Source of the DNA: Bacteroidales bacterium UBA6828
Lineage (GTDB): Bacteria > Bacteroidota > Bacteroidia > Bacteroidales > Paludibacteraceae
DNA length: 39,222 nucleotides
NCBI GenBank assembly: GCA_002452095.1
Contig: DKEG01000057.1
Span: 33,083 to 72,304, forward strand
Direction of reading: 5' to 3'
Position 1 is the stretch's first letter; each line of letters starts with the position of its first letter. Positions 8,460-18,005 of this stretch are shown piece by piece. The position numbers and the translations under genes were made by a program. The notes under the pieces are model-generated. The model worked only from the letters and a program-made list of their open reading frames with translations. It was not told the DNA's origin and searched no databases.

Positions 8460-10289
8460 TTAAAACTGCGATACGGTTTCTTCGACATAGTCAATAAATG
8501 CCTGGTTCAAGCGGCGCAGACCACCGGGGGTGGGATAATCGCCCGAGAAATACCAGTCGCCGGGGTGGGTGGGGCAAGCCTCGTGCAAGCCGTCGATGGT
8601 CTGGAAGACTATCTCCACGGGGCTGGTAACCTCGGGGCTGCGCAACAACTCCGCCATCTTGGCTGCCACCTCCACATCGGTGAACGGTTCGTAAATCATG
8701 CGGACATAGTTTTGGTACTGCTCCTTTGGCAGTCCGTTGTCCATCGCCTCACGCTGACGGAGACAAAGTTGATAGACCTCGTCGATACGGCTCTGCATAC
8801 CGCGGTCGCGCAACAGGGCGATAGCCGCCTTGAAGGCGATGAACTCCGAGAAACGTGCCATATCGATACCGTAATAGTCGGGGTAACGAATCTGCGGCGA
8901 CGAGGAGACAAAAACTATTTTCTTAGGCTGCAAACGGTCGAGAATACGAATGATGGACTCACGCAAAGTAGTACCGCGGACGATAGAGTCGTCAATAACC
9001 ACTAGGTTGTCAATATGCGGACGGACGGTACCGTAAGTGATGTCATAGACGTGTGCGGCAAGGTCGTTGCGGGAGTTGGACTCGGTGATGAAGGTGCGCA
9101 GTTTGATGTCTTTCCATACCACTTTCTCGCGGCGGACAGGCTGACCCGTGAGGCGTTGCACCTCGTCGGTCATACCATAGTAAGCCACCTCCGCCGTATT
9201 GGGGATAAAGGAGAAAACGGTATTCTCCACATCGTGGTTGATACTCTCCAAGACACGCGGCACCAGGCTGGCACCGAGTTGCTTGCGCTCGAGATAGATG
9301 TCTCTGTCCGACCCGCGGGAGAAATAGATACGCTCGAAAGAGCATGCCTGCAAACGGCGCGGCTCGAGTATCTGCTGCAAGCGTATCTCGCCCGACTTGG
9401 AGACGATGATTGCCTGCCCGGGCAGAAGTTCGTGCACCTCGTCGATAGGCACGTTGAAAGCCGTCTGCAAGACGGGACGCTCGCTGGCAAGCACCATCAC
9501 TTCGTCGTTGCGGAAATAGAACGCGGGACGTATGCCCCACGGATCGCGCATAGCGAAACACTCGCCGCTGCCTGTCATACAGCACATCACATAACCGCCG
9601 TCCCATAGCGGACTGCAGTCGGAGAGGATATTAGCCACATTGATATGCTGCTCGATGTACTGCGTTATTGCCATACCCGTCAAGCCCTCTTGCTTCGCCT
9701 CGGCATAGACGCGCTCCGACTCACGGTCGAGACGATGCCCGAGTTGTTCCAGCAGCACGTAGGTATCGGAGTTGATGCGCGGGTGCTGCCCCAGCGATTT
9801 CAGATGCGCAAAGACCTCGTCGGCATTGGTCATATTGAAGTTGCCGCACATCACAAGGTTACGTGCCCGCCAGTTGTTACGGCGCAGGAACGGGTGGACA
9901 TACGAGATACCGCTTTTGCCTGTGGTGGAATAGCGCAGATGCCCCATATACATCTCGCCGGCATACGGCACGTAGCGTGCGGCATAGTCGGCATCACGCA
10001 GCATAGCGGGGTCGAACTCCGCCATCTGTTTCTGCACATTGGCAAATATCTCGGTGATAGCCCCGCTGCCCAACGCACGCTCGCGGTAGATAAACTCCTC
10101 GCCAGCCTCAGCCTGCATCTTCACGCACGCCAAACCGGCACCCTCCTGACCGCGGTTGTGCTGTTTCTCCATAAGCAGATACAACTTGTTGAGTCCGTAC
10201 TGCCATGTACCGTATTTCTGCTGATAGAAAGAGAGCGGCTTCAAAAGGCGTATCATCGCCACACCGCACTCATGTTTCAGTGGTTCCAT
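8460..10289 (-). CDS. purF: Amidophosphoribosyltransferase (long Bacteroidota form)
   Basis: PurF commits PRPP to purine synthesis, giving phosphoribosylamine with ammonia from glutamine. The 609-residue protein is about 100 residues longer than E. coli PurF. The class II glutaminase nucleophile is probably Cys8 in KHECGVA, implying removal of a seven-residue propeptide. Supporting motifs are QHNRGQEGAGLA (43-54), MCGNFNMTNADE (148-158) and the PRPP-binding loop VVIDDSIVRGTT (430-441). It is the only PurF-like gene in the window and sits 6 bp after purA, so it presumably performs this step. A paralogous role cannot be excluded, since the family also contains divergent members. Confidence 0.85.
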   Translation of the reverse strand: MEPLKHECGVAMIRLLKPLSFYQQKYGTWQYGLNKLYLLMEKQHNRGQEGAGLACVKMQAEAGEEFIYRERALGSGAITEIFANVQKQMAEFDPAMLRDADYAARYVPYAGEMYMGHLRYSTTGKSGISYVHPFLRRNNWRARNLVMCGNFNMTNADEVFAHLKSLGQHPRINSDTYVLLEQLGHRLDRESERVYAEAKQEGLTGMAITQYIEQHINVANILSDCSPLWDGGYVMCCMTGSGECFAMRDPWGIRPAFYFRNDEVMVLASERPVLQTAFNVPIDEVHELLPGQAIIVSKSGEIRLQQILEPRRLQACSFERIYFSRGSDRDIYLERKQLGASLVPRVLESINHDVENTVFSFIPNTAEVAYYGMTDEVQRLTGQPVRREKVVWKDIKLRTFITESNSRNDLAAHVYDITYGTVRPHIDNLVVIDDSIVRGTTLRESIIRILDRLQPKKIVFVSSSPQIRYPDYYGIDMARFSEFIAFKAAIALLRDRGMQSRIDEVYQLCLRQREAMDNGLPKEQYQNYVRMIYEPFTDVEVAAKMAELLRSPEVTSPVEIVFQTIDGLHEACPTHPGDWYFSGDYPTPGGLRRLNQAFIDYVEETVSQF

Positions 10290-10295
10290 ATATGC

Positions 10296-11591
10296 TTATC
10301 GGATAATAGTTGCTTCGCGGTCGGGACCGACAGAGATAATCTTGATGGGCGTTTTTAGTTCGCGCTCGAGGAAAGCCACATAGTTGCGGAACGCCTCAGG
10401 CAGTTCGTCTTCGTGGCGGCAGGCGGTCAGGTCTTGTTTCCAACCGGGCAGTTCCACATAGACGGGTTCCACCCCACTCTCTATCGAGAACGGAAACTCA
10501 CCGGTCTCCACACCGTCAATCTTATATGCCGTACAAGCCTTGATAGTCTCGAACGAGTCAAGGACATCCGATTTCATCATAATGAGTTGCGTAACGCCGT
10601 TGAGCATTATCGTGTAGCGAAGAGCGACTAAGTCAATCCAACCGCAGCGGCGTTCACGCCCCGTAACGGCTCCGTATTCGTGTCCGAGGTCGCGTATCTT
10701 CGCACCGGTCTCGTCAAATAGTTCGGTAGGGAACGGTCCTGACCCCACACGGGTACAATAGGCTTTGAATATGCCATACACCTCGCCGATACGGCTCGGA
10801 GCCAGTCCGAGACCCGTACAAGCCCCCGCACAGATAGTATTCGACGAGGTTACAAACGGATACGAACCGAAGTCCACATCCAAGAGCGAACCCTGTGCGC
10901 CCTCGCAAAGAATGGATTTGTCCTCATCAAGGCAGCGGTTCACAAAATGCTCGCTGTCGATAAAGCGGAAACGGCGGAGGTATTCCACGCCCTGCATCCA
11001 TTCCGCCTCAAGGGCTTCCAGTCCTTCTATAGAAACCGGTTCGCTGCCTTTCTCCATAGCGGTATGGTTGAGTGCCTCAATCATCTCGATATGACGCTGA
11101 CGCGCTACGGCATATTTCTCATCGAAGTTATCCAAAATATCGCCCACACGCAGCCCGTTACGGCTAACCTTGTCGGTGTAAGCGGGACCTATACCCTTTC
11201 CCGTCGTGCCAATCTTGGCTTTGCCTTTTGCCGCCTCATTGGCTTTGTCCAAAAGGCGGTGGGTCGGCAGAATAAGGTGCGCTTTCTTGGAGATATAGAG
11301 ACGCTCCGTCAGCGGGTGTCCCGACTGCGCCAGTTCCTCTGCCTCCTTCATAAACAGCAGCGGGTCAAGCACCACGCCATTGCCGATGATGTTCACCTTG
11401 CCCCCCTGGAAGATACCCGACGGGATACTGCGAAGCACGTACTTCTGTCCGTCGAACTCGAGGGTATGCCCCGCATTCGGTCCGCCCTGAAAACGGGCTA
11501 CCACATCATAACGCGGCGTCAGTACATCCACCACCTTGCCTTTGCCCTCGTCCCCCCATTGGAGACCTAAAAGAATATCTGCTTTTTTCAT
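10296..11591 (-). CDS. purA: Adenylosuccinate synthetase
   Basis: PurA condenses IMP with aspartate using GTP, the first of two steps to AMP; PurB, encoded just upstream, does the second. The 431-residue length is standard. The GTP P-loop-like GDEGKGK is at residues 13-19 of MKKADILLGLQWGDEGKGK. Further conserved stretches are IGTTGKGIGPAYTDK, CEGAQGSLLDVDFGSYPFVTSS and the C-terminal GPDRE. The gene follows purB after only 9 bp and precedes purF by 6 bp, so translation is probably coupled along this part of the cluster. Confidence 0.96.
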   Translation of the reverse strand: MKKADILLGLQWGDEGKGKVVDVLTPRYDVVARFQGGPNAGHTLEFDGQKYVLRSIPSGIFQGGKVNIIGNGVVLDPLLFMKEAEELAQSGHPLTERLYISKKAHLILPTHRLLDKANEAAKGKAKIGTTGKGIGPAYTDKVSRNGLRVGDILDNFDEKYAVARQRHIEMIEALNHTAMEKGSEPVSIEGLEALEAEWMQGVEYLRRFRFIDSEHFVNRCLDEDKSILCEGAQGSLLDVDFGSYPFVTSSNTICAGACTGLGLAPSRIGEVYGIFKAYCTRVGSGPFPTELFDETGAKIRDLGHEYGAVTGRERRCGWIDLVALRYTIMLNGVTQLIMMKSDVLDSFETIKACTAYKIDGVETGEFPFSIESGVEPVYVELPGWKQDLTACRHEDELPEAFRNYVAFLERELKTPIKIISVGPDREATIIR

Positions 11592-11600
11592 ATCGAAAAA

Positions 11601-12893
11601 TTAAATGCCTACTTTGTTGAATATATAATCCACATTCTTCATATAATAGTCCAGCGTGAAGCAGTTGTCTATTTCCGCCTCACTCAGGTGCGCCATCACT
11701 TCGGGCGTTTTCTTCAGGTTGTCCTGCATCTCGCCGCCCTCCATCAGGGTGCGCATAGCCACCGGCTGCACCAAGTCGTATGCCTGCTCGCGCACAAAAC
11801 CTTTCTCTATCAGTGCATTCATCACACGCTGCGCAAAGATTGCCCCGTGGGTCAGACCGATATTGCGGAGCATATTCTCGGGGTAAACTACCAGATTAGC
11901 CAGCACGCCCTCGAAACGCGAAAGCATATAGTCGAGAAGCATCGTCGCATCGGGCAATACAATACGCTCGGTGGAACTGTGCGAGATGTCGCGCTCGTGC
12001 CATAGGGCGATATTCTCGCTGGCTGTACACATATATCCGCGCATCACACGGGCGCAACCGCATATATTCTCACTCGAGATAGGATTGCGCTTGTGGGGCA
12101 TAGCGGACGAACCTTTCTGCCCTTTGCGGAACGCCTCTTCCACCTCGCGCACCTCCTGCCGCTGCATATTGCGCACCTCGAGAGCCATCTGCTCCAGCGT
12201 ACCCGCAATCACCGCCAGCGTGGCGATATAGAAAGCGTGGCGGTCGCGACCTAATACCTGCGTAGCAATAGCCGCCGACTCAATACCGAGGTGCTCGCAC
12301 ACATACTCCTGTATCTCGGGCGGGATATTGGCATAGTTACCCACCGCACCCGACAACTTACCCGCCTCTACACCACGGGCTGCCATCTCGAAACGGGCGA
12401 TATTACGTTTCATCTCCTCGTACCACAATGCCCATTTCAAACCGAAACTCGTTACATCGGCGTGCATACCGTGGGTACGACCTATCACCGGTGTGTATTT
12501 GAATTCGTTGGCACGGCGGCGGAGTACCTCCATAAACGACTGCAGGTCGGCACGCAGTATCGTGTTCGCCTGCTTGAGCAGATAGCCGTTGGCGGTATCC
12601 ACCACATCAGTCGAGGTCAGTCCGTAATGCACCCATTTGCGCTCCTCGCCCAGCGACTCACTCACCGCACGCGTGAATGCCACCACATCATGGCGCGTAA
12701 CCTCCTCTATCTCGCGGATACGGTTCACGTCAAACTTGGCTTTCTCCCGCAGCAGAGCCACGTCCTCCTTGGGCACTACCCCCAGCGTACTCCATGCTTC
12801 GGCTGCCAGTATTTCCACTTCGAGATAAGCGTTGAACTTATTCTCTTCTGTCCAGATTTTGCGCATCTGTGGGCGCGAATAACGATCTATCAT
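11601..12893 (-). CDS. purB: Adenylosuccinate lyase
   Basis: PurB releases fumarate twice in purine synthesis: from SAICAR on the way to IMP, and from adenylosuccinate on the way to AMP. The 430-residue protein is of the Bacillus/Thermotoga-like length. It carries the fumarase/aspartase superfamily signature GSSAMPHKRNP at 261-271, the HYGLTSTDVVDTA block near 89-101, and GRTHGMHADVTSFG near 138-151. It follows purT after 104 bp, a spacer with a hairpin and an 11-bp repeat, and leads directly into purA, its partner in AMP synthesis. Confidence 0.96.
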   Translation of the reverse strand: MIDRYSRPQMRKIWTEENKFNAYLEVEILAAEAWSTLGVVPKEDVALLREKAKFDVNRIREIEEVTRHDVVAFTRAVSESLGEERKWVHYGLTSTDVVDTANGYLLKQANTILRADLQSFMEVLRRRANEFKYTPVIGRTHGMHADVTSFGLKWALWYEEMKRNIARFEMAARGVEAGKLSGAVGNYANIPPEIQEYVCEHLGIESAAIATQVLGRDRHAFYIATLAVIAGTLEQMALEVRNMQRQEVREVEEAFRKGQKGSSAMPHKRNPISSENICGCARVMRGYMCTASENIALWHERDISHSSTERIVLPDATMLLDYMLSRFEGVLANLVVYPENMLRNIGLTHGAIFAQRVMNALIEKGFVREQAYDLVQPVAMRTLMEGGEMQDNLKKTPEVMAHLSEAEIDNCFTLDYYMKNVDYIFNKVGI

Positions 12894-12924
12894 TATTTTT
12901 GCTTTGTTATATTCTTAGTGTAAT

Positions 12925-12942
12925 GTACTATCTTCATAGTAC
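12925..12942 (-). other. Small hairpin in the purT-purB spacer
   Basis: GTACTAT (12925-12931) pairs with ATAGTAC (12936-12942) around CTTC. An alternative outer pairing joins CTTAGT (12914-12919) with ACTAAG (12941-12946). It lies about 30-50 nt before the purB start codon. No U-run follows, so it is not an obvious terminator; role unknown. Confidence 0.5.
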
Positions 12943-12946
12943 TAAG

Positions 12947-12968
12947 AGTAGGTGATTAGTAGGTGATT
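12947..12968. repeat. 11-bp direct repeat in the purT-purB spacer
   Basis: Two exact units of AGTAGGTGATT stand head to tail. The same 22 bp occur in the opposite orientation at 19691-19712 in the purL-purM spacer. Confidence 0.8.
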
Positions 12969-12997
12969 CCCGAGAGGATACCGAGACTTTACCCTGC

Positions 12998-14197
12998 TCA
13001 TACCCTCCCCTCTCTTGGCTGGATATTCACTTTTATTGCCTCCAATGCCTTGCCCGAGCGTTCCAATGCTTCCTCTATGCTCTCACCCGTAGCCAGCACC
13101 ACGCCGAAACGGCGGTGTCCGCACACTTCCGGTTTGCCGAACAAACGCACTTGTACCCCCGGTACTGCCAATGCTTTCTCCAATCCTTCAAACGACACAC
13201 GGTTGGTGTCGCCCTCTATCACAATAGCCCGTGAAGCCGACGCACCCAAGAAACGCACCTCGGGTATCGGCAGACCGAGCACCGCACGCGCATGAAGAGC
13301 GAACTCCGACAGATCCTGACTAATCATCGTAACCATACCCGTATCGTGCGGACGCGGACTGACCTCGGAGAATATCACCTCGTCGCCACAGACAAACATC
13401 TCCACACCAAAGATACCATACCCGCCGAGTGCACCGGTTATCTTGCGGGCGATGTCCTGCGCTTGTGCCAGTGCCTCTGCGGACATAGCCTGCGGCTGCC
13501 ACGACTCGCGATAGTCGCCGTCCACCTGATGGTGCCCTATCGGTTGTAGAAATAGCGTCCCGCCCGAATGGCGCACGGTAAGGAGCGTTATCTCGTAGTC
13601 GAAACGGACAAACCCCTCGACAATGACACGCCCTGCTCCTGCACGACCGCCCTCCTGACTCACATACCACGCAGGCTCAATGTCAGCCTCTGTTTTGATA
13701 GTGGACTGCCCGTGTCCGGACGAGGACATAATAGGCTTCACCACGCACGGCAAACCGATATGCTCCACGGCTGCGAGGAACTGCTCATAGTTGTCGGCAA
13801 ACTCGTACCGAGCAGTAGGGATATGCAGTTCCTCGGCTGCCAAACGGCGTATCGCCTCACGGTTCATAGTCAGAAAAGCGGCATAGGCGGTCGGGATAAC
13901 ACGATAGCCCTCTTTCTCGAGTTCCACCAAAGTGGGCGTGGCTATCGCTTCCACCTCAGGGATGATAAGCGCAGGTTGCTCCTGCTCCACCACACGGCGG
14001 AGTGCCTCGCCGTCCAGCATATTGAAGACATGACTTCGGTGTGCCACCTGCATAGCGGGGGCATTGGCGTACTTGTCGCACGCAATCACTTCCACGCCGT
14101 AGCGTTGCAGTTCAATGGTTATTTCTTTCCCGAGTTCGCCACTTCCGAGCAGCAATGCCCGCGTAGCAATGGGAGTTAATGGAGTTCCTATCTTCAT
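12998..14197 (-). CDS. purT: Formate-dependent GAR transformylase (phosphoribosylglycinamide formyltransferase 2)
   Basis: PurT uses formate and ATP to formylate GAR, the third step to IMP, without folate. The 399-residue protein follows the E. coli family closely: TRALLLGSGELGKE near 12-25, YANAPAMQVAHRSHVFNMLDG, LTMNREAIRRLAAEEL, the ATP-grasp loop SSSGHGQ, and FSEVSPRPHDTGMVTMISQDLSEFALH. PurK is a relative in the same ATP-grasp superfamily, but the SPRPHDTGMVT and SQDLSEFALH blocks mark this as PurT. The folate-dependent enzyme PurN is encoded in the same cluster, so the organism has two routes for one step. It follows folD, separated by a 9-bp CTAG array. Confidence 0.94.
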   Translation of the reverse strand: MKIGTPLTPIATRALLLGSGELGKEITIELQRYGVEVIACDKYANAPAMQVAHRSHVFNMLDGEALRRVVEQEQPALIIPEVEAIATPTLVELEKEGYRVIPTAYAAFLTMNREAIRRLAAEELHIPTARYEFADNYEQFLAAVEHIGLPCVVKPIMSSSGHGQSTIKTEADIEPAWYVSQEGGRAGAGRVIVEGFVRFDYEITLLTVRHSGGTLFLQPIGHHQVDGDYRESWQPQAMSAEALAQAQDIARKITGALGGYGIFGVEMFVCGDEVIFSEVSPRPHDTGMVTMISQDLSEFALHARAVLGLPIPEVRFLGASASRAIVIEGDTNRVSFEGLEKALAVPGVQVRLFGKPEVCGHRRFGVVLATGESIEEALERSGKALEAIKVNIQPREGRV

Positions 14198-14203
14198 TTC
14201 TAT

Positions 14204-14261
14204 CTGGTTTTTCTAGAATTTCTAGATTTTCTAGAATTTCTAGTTCTTCTAGTTTATCTGG
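14204..14261. repeat. 9-bp CTAG array in the folD-purT spacer
   Basis: CTAG recurs at 14213, 14222, 14231, 14240 and 14249, exactly 9 bp apart, flanked in the same register by degenerate CTGG at 14204 and 14258. The array includes the folD stop codon (TAG at 14249-14251 read on the minus strand) and its last codons, and ends just before the purT start. Confidence 0.9.
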
Positions 14262-15109
14262 TTTCTTGTCATTCTTTTCTTGAAACACTCAATCGTGTTT
14301 TGCATCAGCATGGTGATGGTCATAGGTCCGACACCACCGGGGACAGGCGTGATACAGCCTGCGATGTTCTTGACGGCATCAAAGTCCACATCACCTACGA
14401 GGTGTCCGTCCTCGGTGCGGTTGATACCCACATCGATGACCGCCGCACCGGGTTTGACATAGTCGGCGGTAATCATCTTGGCACGCCCCACCGCCGCTAC
14501 GAGAATATCCGCCTCACGGCACACGGCGGGCAGGTCCTGCGTGCGCGAATGTGCTATGGTAACGGTGCAGTTCTTGTCAAGCAGCAGTTTGGCTACAGGC
14601 TTGCCCACAATGTTGCTTCGCCCTACTACCACCGCCCGCTTGCCGGCAAACTCTACACCCGCTTTCTCCAGTAGCACGATAATACCCTTCGGCGTACAAG
14701 GCAGAATACAGTCCTGATTGAGCCACAAGCGTGCCACGTTTTCGGGATGAAAACCATCCACATCCTTCTCGGGCGAGATTGCGTCTATCACTTTCTGCTC
14801 GTCGATATGCTTGGGCAAGGGCAGTTGCACGAGGATACCGTCCACACCATTGTCGCGGTTGAGGCGGTCTATCTCTTGAAGCAACACGCTCTCCTGCACG
14901 TCTTCGGGCAGTTCGACTAGTTCGCCGTCGAAACCGCAATACTCGGTGGCTTTGATTTTCCCGCGTACATACGACCGCGAAGCGGGGTTATTCCCCACTA
15001 TGATGACCTCCAAGCGGGGCGCACGACCATAATCTGCACGCAGTTGGAGTACTTCTTCACGCATTTCGTCTTTGAGCGACTGAGCAATCTGTTTTCCGTC
15101 AATTATCAT
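14249..15109 (-). CDS. folD: Bifunctional methylene-THF dehydrogenase / methenyl-THF cyclohydrolase
   Basis: FolD interconverts 5,10-methylene-THF and 10-formyl-THF. The latter is the formyl donor for PurN and for the AICAR transformylase of PurH, both encoded just upstream. The 286-residue protein has the SYVRGKIKA motif with Tyr47 and Lys51, GILVQLPLPKHID, the PCTPKGI block and the nucleotide-binding VVGRSNIVGKPVA. The start codon overlaps the purD stop by 4 bp, indicating translational coupling. Its last codons (NQIN and TAG stop) are written in the 9-bp repeat that follows, so the very C-terminus may vary between strains. Confidence 0.95.
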   Translation of the reverse strand: MIIDGKQIAQSLKDEMREEVLQLRADYGRAPRLEVIIVGNNPASRSYVRGKIKATEYCGFDGELVELPEDVQESVLLQEIDRLNRDNGVDGILVQLPLPKHIDEQKVIDAISPEKDVDGFHPENVARLWLNQDCILPCTPKGIIVLLEKAGVEFAGKRAVVVGRSNIVGKPVAKLLLDKNCTVTIAHSRTQDLPAVCREADILVAAVGRAKMITADYVKPGAAVIDVGINRTEDGHLVGDVDFDAVKNIAGCITPVPGGVGPMTITMLMQNTIECFKKRMTRNQIN

Positions 15110-16353
15110 AATGCTTGATAGGCTATATCTTTTCTGTAAAACAAGTTATCACAATGTATCTTTTCTATCTCCTGATAGACTTTATGCTGCGCTTCGGCGA
15201 TGTCCTTGCCTGTGGCGATACACATCATCACGCGTCCGCCGTTGGTGAGCAGTTGACCATTCTCCGACTTGGTACCCATGTGGAAAATCAGTCCGTCAAA
15301 ATTCTCCGTACCGGTAATGGGATAGCCCTTGTCGTAGTGCGAGGGATAGCCTTTGGATGCCAACACCACGCCCACAGTGGCTTTCTCGTGCCAATGCACG
15401 TCGGCGAGTTCGCCGCCCGTAGCAATGGCATAGAACACATCATACGCATCGCTGTCCAATAGCGGCAGCACCACCTCAGTCTCGGGGTCGCCGAAACGGG
15501 CATTAAACTCTATCACCTTGATTCCCTGCGGGGTCTTCATCAGTCCGCCGTACAGCACGCCCGACAGGGGCAACCCTTCTTTAGCCATACCCGTGGCAGT
15601 CGCCTGCAATATATGGCGGAGGGCAAACGCCTCGTCCTCCCGAGTGATGAACGGCAGCGGTGTATAAGCACCCATACCGCCCGTGTTAGGTCCTTTGTCG
15701 CCGTCGTATGCCCGCTTGTGGTCTTGCGCCAGCGGCATGGGATACACCCGCTCGCCCGACACAAAACACATAAACGAGAACTCAGGTCCCGTCAGGTAGT
15801 CCTCTATCACCACCTTGCCTTTGCCGAACTCCTCGCCGACCAGCATATCACGCAGAGTGCGATCTGCTTCTTCATAGTCTTGAGCAATCACCACGCCTTT
15901 GCCTGCTGCAAGTCCGTCGTATTTGAGTACCACGGGGAAAGTCCCATTGGCTATATACGCACGCGCTTCCTCATAGTCGGAGAACGACCGGTATCCCGCA
16001 GTAGGAATGCCATAACGGGTCATAATCCGTTTGGCAAACTCCTTCGACGACTCAATCTGCGTTGCCGCCTTGGTGTGTCCGAATACAGGAAGTCCCGCTG
16101 CACGGAAAGCGTCCACCACGCCTGCCGCCAAAGCGGCTTCTGGTCCCACCACGGTGAGGTCAATACGGTGGTCTCTGGCAAATGCCAACAGTCCCTCCAC
16201 ATCGGTGTCCTTGAGAGCGACACACTCCGCCTGCGCGGCGATACCCGCATTACCGGGGGCACAATAGATCTTCTCCACCTGCGGACTGCGGCTCAACGCA
16301 TACACGATAGCGTGCTCGCGACCACCACCGCCGATTACTAAAACAGACTTCAT
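15106..16353 (-). CDS. purD: Phosphoribosylamine-glycine ligase (GAR synthetase)
   Basis: PurD joins phosphoribosylamine and glycine with ATP, the second step to IMP. The 415-residue protein begins MKSVLVIGGGGREHAIVYAL, the family N-terminus, and has the ATP-grasp segments YDGLAAGKGVVIA, the DHKRAYDGDKGPNTGGMGAYTP block, and the signature RFGDPETEVVLP. Length is normal. Its stop overlaps the folD start by 4 bp. The 98-bp gap to purH carries a 14-bp duplication, a GC hairpin and an 8-bp array. Confidence 0.96.
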   Translation of the reverse strand: MKSVLVIGGGGREHAIVYALSRSPQVEKIYCAPGNAGIAAQAECVALKDTDVEGLLAFARDHRIDLTVVGPEAALAAGVVDAFRAAGLPVFGHTKAATQIESSKEFAKRIMTRYGIPTAGYRSFSDYEEARAYIANGTFPVVLKYDGLAAGKGVVIAQDYEEADRTLRDMLVGEEFGKGKVVIEDYLTGPEFSFMCFVSGERVYPMPLAQDHKRAYDGDKGPNTGGMGAYTPLPFITREDEAFALRHILQATATGMAKEGLPLSGVLYGGLMKTPQGIKVIEFNARFGDPETEVVLPLLDSDAYDVFYAIATGGELADVHWHEKATVGVVLASKGYPSHYDKGYPITGTENFDGLIFHMGTKSENGQLLTNGGRVMMCIATGKDIAEAQHKVYQEIEKIHCDNLFYRKDIAYQAL

Positions 16354-16356
16354 TTA

Positions 16357-16384
16357 GTTGAGTGTTTAGAGTTGAGTGTTTAGA
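16357..16384. repeat. 14-bp direct duplication in the purH-purD spacer
   Basis: GTTGAGTGTTTAGA occurs twice head to tail, just upstream of the purD start codon. It resembles the GTT-rich units of the 8-bp arrays elsewhere but has its own period. Confidence 0.7.
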
Positions 16385-16388
16385 GAAC

Positions 16389-16407
16389 CGCGGGCGAGGC
16401 GCCCGCG
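16389..16407. other. GC-rich hairpin in the purH-purD spacer
   Basis: CGCGGGCG (16389-16396) and CGCCCGCG (16400-16407) form a perfect 8-bp all-GC stem with loop AGG. No U-run follows on the minus strand, so it is not a classical terminator. It could stabilise or mark an mRNA processing point; that is inference. Confidence 0.6.
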
Positions 16408-16420
16408 TCCCCTGCAAAAT

Positions 16421-16444
16421 TTACACACTTACAAATTTACAAAT
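16421..16444. repeat. 8-bp array near the purH stop
   Basis: TTACACAC, TTACAAAT and TTACAAAT are three consecutive 8-bp units, ending 8 bp before the purH stop codon. Confidence 0.6.
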
Positions 16445-16451
16445 TGCCCTA

Positions 16452-18005
16452 TCAGTGTTTGAAATGGCGCATTCCAGTGAAGAGCATGGGTATGCCGTGC
16501 TTGTCGGCTGCGGTGATGCTTTCCTCGTCGCGGACGCTGCCACCCGGTTGGACAATAGCCGCAATACCGTACTCGGCTGCGCTCTCTACGCTGTCGCCGA
16601 AGGGGAAGAAACCGTCCGACCCCATCACGAGCCCCTCTTTGCGAATATCCTTGCCCTCTGCCCGTAGTGCTTCTTCCGCCTGACGGAGTGCGATACCTGC
16701 CGAACCGACACGGTTCATCTGACCGGCACCCACGCCGTAGGTGCGACCATTCTTCACCACCACGATGGCATTCGACTTCACGTGCTTCACAATACGCCAT
16801 GCAAACTGCAGGTCGGTCATCTGCTCGTCGGTCGGTTTGGACTCCGTAACGCACATATCACGGGTGAGCGTAACGGTGGCAGTGTCCTGCTGCTGTGCCA
16901 GCAGACCGCCGTTGACCGACACATATTGCATGTGCGTCTTGTTGTCGGCGTCCATATTCACTTCGAGGAGGCGCAGATTCTTCTTGGTGCAGAGTATCTC
17001 CAATGCCCCCTCTGAGAACTTGGGAGCCATAATAATCTCGAGGAATATAGGTTTCATCAGTTCCGCCGCCTCGCGGGTAAGGCAGCAGTTGGTAGCCACG
17101 ATACCGCCGAAGATAGACACCTTGTCCGCCTCGTAGGCTTTTGTCCACGCTTCCACCACGTCTTTGCCGATAGCCGCACCGCAGGGGTTCATGTGCTTGA
17201 GCCCTACGCAGAAAGGCGTATTGCCGAACTCGCGCACGATGTTGAGGGCAGCATTGGCATCCTGTATGTTGTTGTATGAGAGTTCCTTGCCGTTGAGTTG
17301 TCTGGCAGTAGCCAGCGAGAAAGGCACGGGTTCCAACGACGCATAGAACTTTGCGTCCTGGTGCGGGTTCTCGCCATAGCGCAGACTCTGCTTGAGGTCG
17401 TACTCGAGGAACAGTTTCTCGTTGAGCCCTGCCGCCTTGCGCATATAGGTAGCGATACACATATCGTACTCGGCGGTGTGGGTGTAGGCTTTGGCGGACA
17501 ACTGCAAACGGGTCTCACGGGTAGTATTGCCCGTGGCATCTATTTCCGCCAAGACACGCTGATAATCCGCGGGGTCGCAAACGACCGTTACATCGTTCCA
17601 GTTCTTGGCAGCCGAGCGCAGCATTGACGGACCGCCTATGTCGATTTTCTCGACAGCCTCAGCCATAGTGGTACCCTCTTTGGCAATCGTCTCGCGGAAC
17701 GGATAGAGGTTCACGCATACCATATCAATGAACTCGATACCGTTCTCACGGAGTGCCTGCAAGTGAGACGGTTCGTCGCGGCGTGCCAACAGCGCACCAT
17801 GCACTTTGGGGTGGAGGGTCTTGACACGTCCGTCGCATATCTCGGGGAAGCCTGTTACCTCCGAAATACCGATAGTGTGTATGCCCGCGTCCTCCAGCAG
17901 CCGTTGCGTACCGCCCGTGGCGATAATCTCCCAACCATGCTGCTGCAAGCCCTGTACGAACTCTACCAATCCTGTCTTGTCGCTTACGCTTACTAATGCT
18001 CTCAT
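16452..18005 (-). CDS. purH: Bifunctional AICAR transformylase / IMP cyclohydrolase
   Basis: PurH carries out the last two steps to IMP: formylation of AICAR with 10-formyl-THF and ring closure. The 517-residue protein has an N-terminal MGS-like cyclohydrolase domain (MRALVSVSDKTGLVEF to about residue 195) with the conserved DGRVKTLHP and IGGPSMLRSAAKN blocks. The C-terminal AICAR transformylase domain contains LRYGENPHQDA, the catalytic KHMNPCGAAIG and a late SDGFFPFGDSV block. Length is standard. Its start overlaps the purN stop by 4 bp, so the two are probably coupled; both use the formyl-folate that FolD makes. Confidence 0.96.
   Translation of the reverse strand: MRALVSVSDKTGLVEFVQGLQQHGWEIIATGGTQRLLEDAGIHTIGISEVTGFPEICDGRVKTLHPKVHGALLARRDEPSHLQALRENGIEFIDMVCVNLYPFRETIAKEGTTMAEAVEKIDIGGPSMLRSAAKNWNDVTVVCDPADYQRVLAEIDATGNTTRETRLQLSAKAYTHTAEYDMCIATYMRKAAGLNEKLFLEYDLKQSLRYGENPHQDAKFYASLEPVPFSLATARQLNGKELSYNNIQDANAALNIVREFGNTPFCVGLKHMNPCGAAIGKDVVEAWTKAYEADKVSIFGGIVATNCCLTREAAELMKPIFLEIIMAPKFSEGALEILCTKKNLRLLEVNMDADNKTHMQYVSVNGGLLAQQQDTATVTLTRDMCVTESKPTDEQMTDLQFAWRIVKHVKSNAIVVVKNGRTYGVGAGQMNRVGSAGIALRQAEEALRAEGKDIRKEGLVMGSDGFFPFGDSVESAAEYGIAAIVQPGGSVRDEESITAADKHGIPMLFTGMRHFKH

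Noticed and set aside
12998..14197. Assignment of the ATP-grasp protein as PurK
   Set aside because: Specific blocks such as SPRPHDTGMVT and SQDLSEFALH identify PurT.
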